Below are positions 38,697-45,088 of a stretch of 45,088 bases of DNA, piece after piece. The position numbers and the translations under genes are program-made. The notes below the pieces were generated by a model. That model had not been told where the DNA came from and did no database searches. It saw only the letters and a list, made by a program, of their open reading frames with translations. The stretch is from an uncultured Clostridia bacterium. Its GTDB lineage: Bacteria; Bacillota; Clostridia; Oscillospirales; Acutalibacteraceae. The stretch lies in contig CAMFRO010000003.1 of the NCBI GenBank assembly GCA_945982035.1, positions 1 to 45,088 of the forward strand, given 5' to 3'. How positions within the stretch are numbered: the first letter of the stretch is position 1; each line of letters begins with the position of its first letter.

Positions 38697-41192
38697 ATGC
38701 AGTTTGAAAATGAATTAAAACCGTACATTGAGGATAAAGAATTATTATATAATACCAATAAGAATTATCGCCTTAGAAGTGACTATTATGATTCGTATAT
38801 TTCCTGTGATATTAAAGAAAAAACCATTATGTATGAGGCTTTTTTCGGCAGAGGAATAACCTGTAATCCCGGCGAGCTTTTCAGATTTTTGCTTAACGAT
38901 CCCCGTTTCAGCGATTGGGAGCATATTTGGTCACTGGAGGAAAGTGAATTCAGGGATGATATTATTGCTCAGTATTCTCAGTACGATAATGTTAAATTTG
39001 TTGTGCCCTTTACAAAGGAATATTTTGACGCTTTATCAAGTGCAAAATATTTAATTAATAATAGTACCTGGCAGAATTATTTTTCAAAAAAAGAAGGTCA
39101 GGTGGTTGTAAATACATGGCACGGAATTCCGCTTAAAAGCATTGCATACGATGCAGCGACTTCAGATAACAGACCCGATAATATTATAAGAAATTTCTTG
39201 TTTAGCGACTATGTTATAAGTCCTGTAGAATTTACCACTGATAATTTTAAAACCGCATTTAAGTTGGACGGAATATTTGAGGGGAAAATTATTGAAGCCG
39301 GGTATCCGAGAATTGACGCTACTTTTAATTCAAGCAGACAGAATTTGAAAAAAGAGTTTGAAAAATACGGTGTGGAATACGATGATAATAAAAAATTGAT
39401 TCTTTACGCACCTACATGGAAGGGCAATAATTTTTCTTCTCCCGATATAACAATAGGTGAGTATGACAAAATACTTGATACAATAAACAGCCATATTGAT
39501 ACCGATGAGTATCAGGTTTTGTTTAAGCCCCATCAGATTGTTTATAAAACAATGGTTCAAAACGGTGTGGTAAAAAAAGAGTATATTCCGGCACAGATTA
39601 ACACTAATGTCTTATTGGGAGCGACGGATGTATTAATATCCGACTATTCAAGTATTTTCTTTGATTTTCTTGTTACAGGCAGACCTATATATTTTTATGT
39701 CCCCGATCTTGAGGAATATAAAACAAGCAGAGGACTGTATTTTTCAATAGAAAATTTGCCCGGTCCTGTAACAAAAGATATTATTGAGCTTGCCCAATGG
39801 CTTGAAAATATTGATAATTACAAGCAATTATTTGATTATGCAAATTATGAAAATGCAGTAAAAAAATTTGTATCCAATGATGACGGCAATGCTTGTAAAA
39901 GAGTAGTTGATGCTGTTTTCTTTGGTGATGATTCAAATTGTAAAACACTTAAAACCAATAAGAAAAAACTACTTATCCACATGGATATGATTTTGCTTAA
40001 CGGTATTTCTTTCTCTTTGTTTAATCTTATAAATAACCTTGATACTAATAAATATGATGTAACCTTTTTCTCAAACGGCAGTATGGATATTGCAGCTCCC
40101 TATTTGGAAGGCTTTCCTAAGGATATCAGAGTTTTGCTTAGAAACGGTGCAAATCCCGTTAACCCCGAAACCGATGCAAGAAAGGTTTATTGTATAGACA
40201 AAGCAATAATCCAGGAGGATAACAATCCCATATTCCCCACTGAATTTTATCAGATGGAATATAATCGTTGCTTCGGTGATGCAAAATTTGACTGTATAAT
40301 AAATTTCAGCGGATTCAGCGCTTTTTATGCAAATATGTATTATTCGCGTAAAAGCTGCCGTCAATTAATTTGGATGCATAGCGTTATGCAGTCGGAATAT
40401 AAAAGAGTATCTGACGGTAAATTTGTTTTTAAAGAAAAACTTAACTGTATTTACAAGCTTTATAAATACCTTGATAAGTATGTGTCCTGCTCAAAGACGA
40501 CGATGCTTGAAAACAGAAGAGATTTGGCAACCGACGAAACCTATGACCGTTTTACCTACGCTAAAAATCTTATTAACGCCCAAAGAGTTCTTGATGGCAG
40601 AGATAACAAAAGCATTGTTGAATTTAACGGCAGAGAATATATATATGTCAGTGATAAGGAAAGTGAAACAATTATCCCAAAGCCTAATGATTCCGGCCTT
40701 TGCTTTGTTACAGTAGGAAGGCTTGCTTATGGAAAAAACCATGATTTGCTGATTAAAGCCTTTGCAAAATTCTCAAATGATAATCCCGATGCTATGCTTT
40801 ATATTATAGGTGACGGACCATTAAAATCTCAGCTTAGAAAGCTTATTTCATCATTAAGGCTGACAGACAAGGTTATTTTAACCGGTAATCTTACAAATCC
40901 CTTTGCGGTAATGGATAACTGCGACTGCTTTATACTTCCGTCAACGTATGAGGGACAGCCAATGGTTATACTTGAAGCGAGAATTCTCGGACTGCCGATA
41001 ATCGTATCTAATTTTGCCACCGTTAAAGACAGTATGTACGAAAACGGTCAGTTGGTAATAGGTATGGAAACCGAGGATATTTACGAAGCACTTGTTAAAT
41101 TTAAAAACGGTCAGGTTCCAAACGAATTTAAGTTTGATTATAAAAGGTATAATGAGGAAGCTATTGCTGAATTTGAGAGCTGTCTTGAATAA
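38697..41192 (+). CDS. Bifunctional CDP-glycerol:glycerophosphotransferase (TagB/TagF-like) and GT4 glycosyltransferase fusion
   Basis: VVVNTWHGIPLKSIAYD, ILYAPTWKG, LISDYSSIFFDF, then GLCFVTVGRLAYGKNHDLLIKAF...ILPSTYEGQPMVILEARILGLPIIVSN. Confidence 0.88.
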   Translation: MQFENELKPYIEDKELLYNTNKNYRLRSDYYDSYISCDIKEKTIMYEAFFGRGITCNPGELFRFLLNDPRFSDWEHIWSLEESEFRDDIIAQYSQYDNVKFVVPFTKEYFDALSSAKYLINNSTWQNYFSKKEGQVVVNTWHGIPLKSIAYDAATSDNRPDNIIRNFLFSDYVISPVEFTTDNFKTAFKLDGIFEGKIIEAGYPRIDATFNSSRQNLKKEFEKYGVEYDDNKKLILYAPTWKGNNFSSPDITIGEYDKILDTINSHIDTDEYQVLFKPHQIVYKTMVQNGVVKKEYIPAQINTNVLLGATDVLISDYSSIFFDFLVTGRPIYFYVPDLEEYKTSRGLYFSIENLPGPVTKDIIELAQWLENIDNYKQLFDYANYENAVKKFVSNDDGNACKRVVDAVFFGDDSNCKTLKTNKKKLLIHMDMILLNGISFSLFNLINNLDTNKYDVTFFSNGSMDIAAPYLEGFPKDIRVLLRNGANPVNPETDARKVYCIDKAIIQEDNNPIFPTEFYQMEYNRCFGDAKFDCIINFSGFSAFYANMYYSRKSCRQLIWMHSVMQSEYKRVSDGKFVFKEKLNCIYKLYKYLDKYVSCSKTTMLENRRDLATDETYDRFTYAKNLINAQRVLDGRDNKSIVEFNGREYIYVSDKESETIIPKPNDSGLCFVTVGRLAYGKNHDLLIKAFAKFSNDNPDAMLYIIGDGPLKSQLRKLISSLRLTDKVILTGNLTNPFAVMDNCDCFILPSTYEGQPMVILEARILGLPIIVSNFATVKDSMYENGQLVIGMETEDIYEALVKFKNGQVPNEFKFDYKRYNEEAIAEFESCLE

Positions 41193-42748
41193 TGCAGGAG
41201 GTAAAAATGTTGGATAATATTAAATCTTCAAGAATTGATTATAAATCATTTATTTATGACGAACCTTTTACCGAGTCTCCTTATTTTTCATACTTAAAGG
41301 AGCCTGTTGACAAAAAATCAATTTTGGTTTTGCCAAAGGGAAAAGCCGATATTGAAAATATCAATGAACTCATAAAGAAGCTGAGAAAAAAGAAGTTTAA
41401 TATATATGCTCTTGATACTGCAAAAAGGCTTATTGAGTATGACGGTGTAATCTACGTAAAAAAGGGCAGCGACGAATATAAAAAGGCGTTTGCCGTGTGC
41501 AAGTATATTTATGCTCTTGATATGCTTTATTCGGGCTTTGTCAAAAGAGATGGGCAAATTGTAATTTGTGCGTTGAAGAATATTGACAATCCTGTGAATC
41601 TTACACAGCGTATAGGACTTACCTCTTTAATTTCAAAAACCGATTATTTTATTTATCAGCAGAAATATAATTGTATTGAATTTAAAAAGCTTTTGAAAGC
41701 CATTGCAAGAGGAAAGCTTAAACCTGCACAGCCCCGGTCCGATGGCAAACAGAATATTTTATTTGAGGTTAACTGTGCAAACGCAGATACCTGTCTTTCA
41801 ACCTTTGAAAGAGTTTCAAGTGCTATAGATTTTTCAAAATATAATGTTTCTGCCCTAATTCCGTCAAAATATATCAAAGCGTATTCTCGGTTTTTCACCG
41901 CTCTTAATCCTAACATAAATATTTTTGTTAAGCGTGGAAAGATTATTGCCGATAAAGAAACAGACAAGAAAGCCAAATTTTTAACAAAAGAAATTTTTTA
42001 TCTGGAAGACTACAATCGGGTGTTTGACTTTTTCCCTGATTATGTGTTTGACTATGAACGCAGAAAGATGTTTGGCAATTTAAAATTTGATACTGTAATT
42101 AATATGGGACACAATGCGTTTTACTGGACCTACCTTGCAAAAAGTCTTTGTAAAAATGTGTATTATCTTGATGTGAATGATTATTACAATTCCAATATGG
42201 AAAATCTTTCGGGCAAGGCAAGACTTGCAGGATTTTACGATAGGGTTTATTACCTTTCCGAATATAATTTGGAAAAAGCCTGTTACTATAATCCGGCGCT
42301 GGAAAGCAAGGCTCAAGCTGCTGAGTATATTCCGTTGAAGAATTTAGGAGCACATAATGATGCCGAGGAAGTTGAAATTAACGGCAGAAAACGGCTTGTT
42401 GCCAAGACTGAAAAAATTGAAGGCTTTGACAGTATGAGTGTTACCACCGTTGATTATTTTGAAAAAGGCGCTTGCTCTTACGTTATAACCGACCCGATGA
42501 AATCGTTGCAGGATAATCTTGAACTTGTTGATTATGCCTGTAAGCATGCAGATAAGATTTTAGTGTTTGATTTGTCTATGTGCATACCCAACGGATTTGC
42601 CGTTTTTGCAAATGCCATGTATTTTGATTCACACGAAATATATATGTCACTGATTTCAAGGCTTGATAAGTGCTTCGCCTTCAGCGACAGCGATGGTATT
42701 ATCACCGAGGCAAAGGCTTTTTCAAAGGATGTTATAATCTTTGAATAG
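41192..42748 (+). CDS. Degenerate paralog of the upstream transferase fusion (putative pseudoenzyme)
   Basis: MFGNLKFDTVINMGHNAFYWTYLAKSLCKN parallels CFGDAKFDCIINFSGFSAFYANMYYSRKSC; SKYNVSALIPS parallels NKYDVTFFSN; no recognisable catalytic motifs. Confidence 0.65.
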   Translation: MQEVKMLDNIKSSRIDYKSFIYDEPFTESPYFSYLKEPVDKKSILVLPKGKADIENINELIKKLRKKKFNIYALDTAKRLIEYDGVIYVKKGSDEYKKAFAVCKYIYALDMLYSGFVKRDGQIVICALKNIDNPVNLTQRIGLTSLISKTDYFIYQQKYNCIEFKKLLKAIARGKLKPAQPRSDGKQNILFEVNCANADTCLSTFERVSSAIDFSKYNVSALIPSKYIKAYSRFFTALNPNINIFVKRGKIIADKETDKKAKFLTKEIFYLEDYNRVFDFFPDYVFDYERRKMFGNLKFDTVINMGHNAFYWTYLAKSLCKNVYYLDVNDYYNSNMENLSGKARLAGFYDRVYYLSEYNLEKACYYNPALESKAQAAEYIPLKNLGAHNDAEEVEINGRKRLVAKTEKIEGFDSMSVTTVDYFEKGACSYVITDPMKSLQDNLELVDYACKHADKILVFDLSMCIPNGFAVFANAMYFDSHEIYMSLISRLDKCFAFSDSDGIITEAKAFSKDVIIFE

Positions 42749-42756
42749 TCTATCTC

Positions 42757-42785
42757 TTGACAATTTGGGGTAATTTTGTTAATAT
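42757..42785 (+). promoter_or_regulatory. Sigma-A promoter TTGACA-N17-TAATAT for the valS leader
   Basis: ttgaca atttggggtaattttgt taatat. Confidence 0.75.
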
Positions 42786-42791
42786 ATTTTC

Positions 42792-43025
42792 AATATTAAA
42801 AGGCTGTGATTAAGAGGAGTATTTTGCTTATTTCTTTTAGAGAGTCGTCGGTGGGTGCAAGACGACAGAATGGGCAGAAGAAGGTAGCTTATGAGCCGAT
42901 CGGGTGAAATATCAGTAGCTCGGTACGTATATCTGCGTTAAGGATTTGAGAGGCATTATTGTAAGATAATGCAATTTGAGTGGTACCACGGATTTTCCGC
43001 CTCATTGCCGAGGCGGATTTTTTTG
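42792..43025 (+). promoter_or_regulatory. T-box leader (valine specific)
   Basis: T-box sequence gagtggtaccacgg 42978-42991; terminator ccgcctc-attgcc-gaggcgg-attttttt; candidate specifier GTA 42884-42886. Confidence 0.88.
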
Positions 43026-43048
43026 TATAAAAATTAGGAGTTGATAAA

Positions 43049-45088
43049 ATGGCAAAAGAGCTTGAAAAGCAGTATAATCCGGCTGAAGTAGAGGACCGCA
43101 CATATAAATTTTGGTGCGATAAAAAATACTTTCACGCTAAAAGAGACGAGAATAAAAAAACATATACAATAGTGATTCCTCCTCCAAATATTACAGGACA
43201 GCTCCACATGGGACACGCCCTTGATAATACACTTCAGGATATTCTTATCCGCTATCACCGTATGGCAGGATATGATACTCTGTGGCTTCCCGGTACCGAC
43301 CACGCTTCCATTGCAACAGAGGCAAAAATTGTTGAAGCAATGCGCGAGGAAGGTATTACAAAAGAGGATATCGGCAGAGAAAAATTTCTTGAGCGTGCTT
43401 GGGATTGGAAAGAAAAATACGGCGGCAGAATCATTGAGCAGCTGAAAAAAATGGGCTCCTCCTGCGACTGGGACAGAGAACGCTTTACTCTTGACGAGGG
43501 ATGCAGTAAGGCCGTTAGAGAGGTTTTTGTAAACCTTTATGAAAAGGAGCTTATTTACCGTGGCAACCGTATGGTTAACTGGTGCCCTCACTGCAATACT
43601 TCAATTTCCGATGCAGAGGTTGAGTATGAGGAAAAGGAGTCAAATTTCTGGCACCTGCTTTATACAGTTAAAGAAACAGGAGAGCAGCTTGAACTTGCCA
43701 CTACACGTCCGGAAACTATGCTGGGAGATACTGCTGTTGCAATTAACGGCGACGATCCGCGATATAAGCATCTTCACGGATGTCACGTTATTCTTCCGCT
43801 GTTGAATAAAGAAATTCCTATCGTATGTGACGAGCACGCAGATATGACAAAGGGTACAGGCGTTGTAAAAATCACGCCCGCCCACGATCCCAATGACTTT
43901 GAGGTAGGTCTGCGCCATAATCTGCCTATCGTAAGAACATTCACCTACGACGGATATATGACCGGCGCAGAGGATAAGGCAAAGGCAGACGAAATCATAA
44001 ATAACGGAAAAGCTACTCTCAACGAGCCTGAGGTTCTTGACTGCGGAAAATATGCAGGAATGACAACACTTGAGGCGAGAAAGGCAATACTTGAGGACCT
44101 GGAAAAAGGCGGTTACATCAAGGAAATTGAGCCTATTAAGCACGATGTAGGTACATGCTACCGCTGTCATACAAATATTGAGCCTATGGTTTCTAAGCAG
44201 TGGTTCGTTAAAATGGAGCCTCTTGCAGGTCCTGCCATTGACGCTGTTGAAACAGGCAAAATTAAATTTGTGCCTGAGAGATTTAAAAAGAATTATATGA
44301 ACTGGATGAGAGGCACAAGAGACTGGTGCATTTCCCGTCAGCTTTGGTGGGGACACAGAATACCTGCTTGGTATTGTGAAGACTGTGGTGCAACAACTGT
44401 TTCAAAGGAGGACCCCTGCACCTGCTTAAACTGCGGCAGTAAAAACATTCAGCAGGACCCGGATACTCTTGATACCTGGTTCTCATCTGCACTATGGCCG
44501 TTTTCAACTCTCGGTTGGCCTGAGAAAACCGAGGACCTCAAGCATTACTATCCCACAAATACCCTTGTTACAGGCTACGATATTATTGGCTTTTGGGTTA
44601 GCCGTATGATTTTCTCCGGTCTTGCTTATACCGATGATATTCCCTTTGATACAGTCCTTATTCATGGACTTGTACGTGATGCCCAGGGCAGAAAAATGTC
44701 CAAATCCTTAGGTAACGGTATTGACCCGCTGAAGATTATTGACCAATACGGTGCCGATGCGTTAAGATTTACCCTTGCAACAGGCAACTCACCGGGAAAT
44801 GATATGCGTTTCTCCGACGATAAGGTTATGGCGTCTCGTAACTTTGCCAATAAATTGTGGAACGCCGCACGCTTTGTTCTTATGTATCTCGGCGAGGATT
44901 ATAAGTATAACGGACTTCCTAAGGATTTGCTTATTGAGGATAAATGGATTATTTCAAAGGTAAATACTCTTGCAAAGGATGTTACCGATAACCTTGAAAA
45001 ATACGAGCTTGGCATAGCCGTACAGAAGCTTTACGATTTTATCTGGGATGTTTTCTGCGATTGGTATATTGAGATTGCCAAAATCAGA
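43049..45088 (+). CDS. valS: Valyl-tRNA synthetase, 3'-truncated by the window edge
   Basis: [66 protein letters not shown]; open to the window end. Confidence 0.96.
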   Translation, partial: MAKELEKQYNPAEVEDRTYKFWCDKKYFHAKRDENKKTYTIVIPPPNITGQLHMGHALDNTLQDILIRYHRMAGYDTLWLPGTDHASIATEAKIVEAMREEGITKEDIGREKFLERAWDWKEKYGGRIIEQLKKMGSSCDWDRERFTLDEGCSKAVREVFVNLYEKELIYRGNRMVNWCPHCNTSISDAEVEYEEKESNFWHLLYTVKETGEQLELATTRPETMLGDTAVAINGDDPRYKHLHGCHVILPLLNKEIPIVCDEHADMTKGTGVVKITPAHDPNDFEVGLRHNLPIVRTFTYDGYMTGAEDKAKADEIINNGKATLNEPEVLDCGKYAGMTTLEARKAILEDLEKGGYIKEIEPIKHDVGTCYRCHTNIEPMVSKQWFVKMEPLAGPAIDAVETGKIKFVPERFKKNYMNWMRGTRDWCISRQLWWGHRIPAWYCEDCGATTVSKEDPCTCLNCGSKNIQQDPDTLDTWFSSALWPFSTLGWPEKTEDLKHYYPTNTLVTGYDIIGFWVSRMIFSGLAYTDDIPFDTVLIHGLVRDAQGRKMSKSLGNGIDPLKIIDQYGADALRFTLATGNSPGNDMRFSDDKVMASRNFANKLWNAARFVLMYLGEDYKYNGLPKDLLIEDKWIISKVNTLAKDVTDNLEKYELGIAVQKLYDFIWDVFCDWYIEIAKIR

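Noticed and set aside
1-45088. CRISPR arrays, tRNA/rRNA genes, transposases, phage or defense genes
   Set aside because: No regularly spaced repeats, no tRNA/rRNA-like sequence (the rpmG-nusG region was checked for tRNA-Trp), and no translated ORF with recognisable mobile or defense domains.

Overview
The window comes from a low-GC, spore-forming Firmicute of Clostridia/Oscillospirales type. Evidence for this is the sigG and sigK genes, aspS-gatCAB, a T-box, and an L10 leader. It is mostly dense housekeeping sequence: aspS-gatCAB, feoAB, uvrB/uvrA, an MTA/nucleoside salvage cluster, upp-uraA, rpmG-secE-nusG-rplKAJL, and a 3'-truncated valS. I saw no tRNA, rRNA, CRISPR array, transposase or prophage. 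The most unusual signal is a pair of dispersed ~277-279 nt non-coding elements (53-331 and 9202-9478). They share one nested fold: a 26-28 bp closing stem, a ~21-22 bp inner stem, an A/T helix, and a TTTC-loop hairpin. They also share conserved unpaired blocks (AAGGCACAAAA.GCAG ... CGAG..TTTTAAC.CAG), while the stem sequences differ in a compensatory way. They look like two members of a structured RNA or MITE-like family. Other points worth a second look: a CDP-glycerol glycerophosphotransferase/GT fusion followed by an apparently catalytically dead paralog; a BMP nucleoside-binding lipoprotein interrupted by InlB-like repeats under a promoter with a perfect palindrome; a GtrA-HAD fusion; a SecE with a Thr-rich acidic tail; an HprK-like kinase overlapping a Thr-rich DUF4430 lipoprotein gene; and a repeated 25-nt hairpin motif. 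Product names come from reading the translations by eye; no database search was run.
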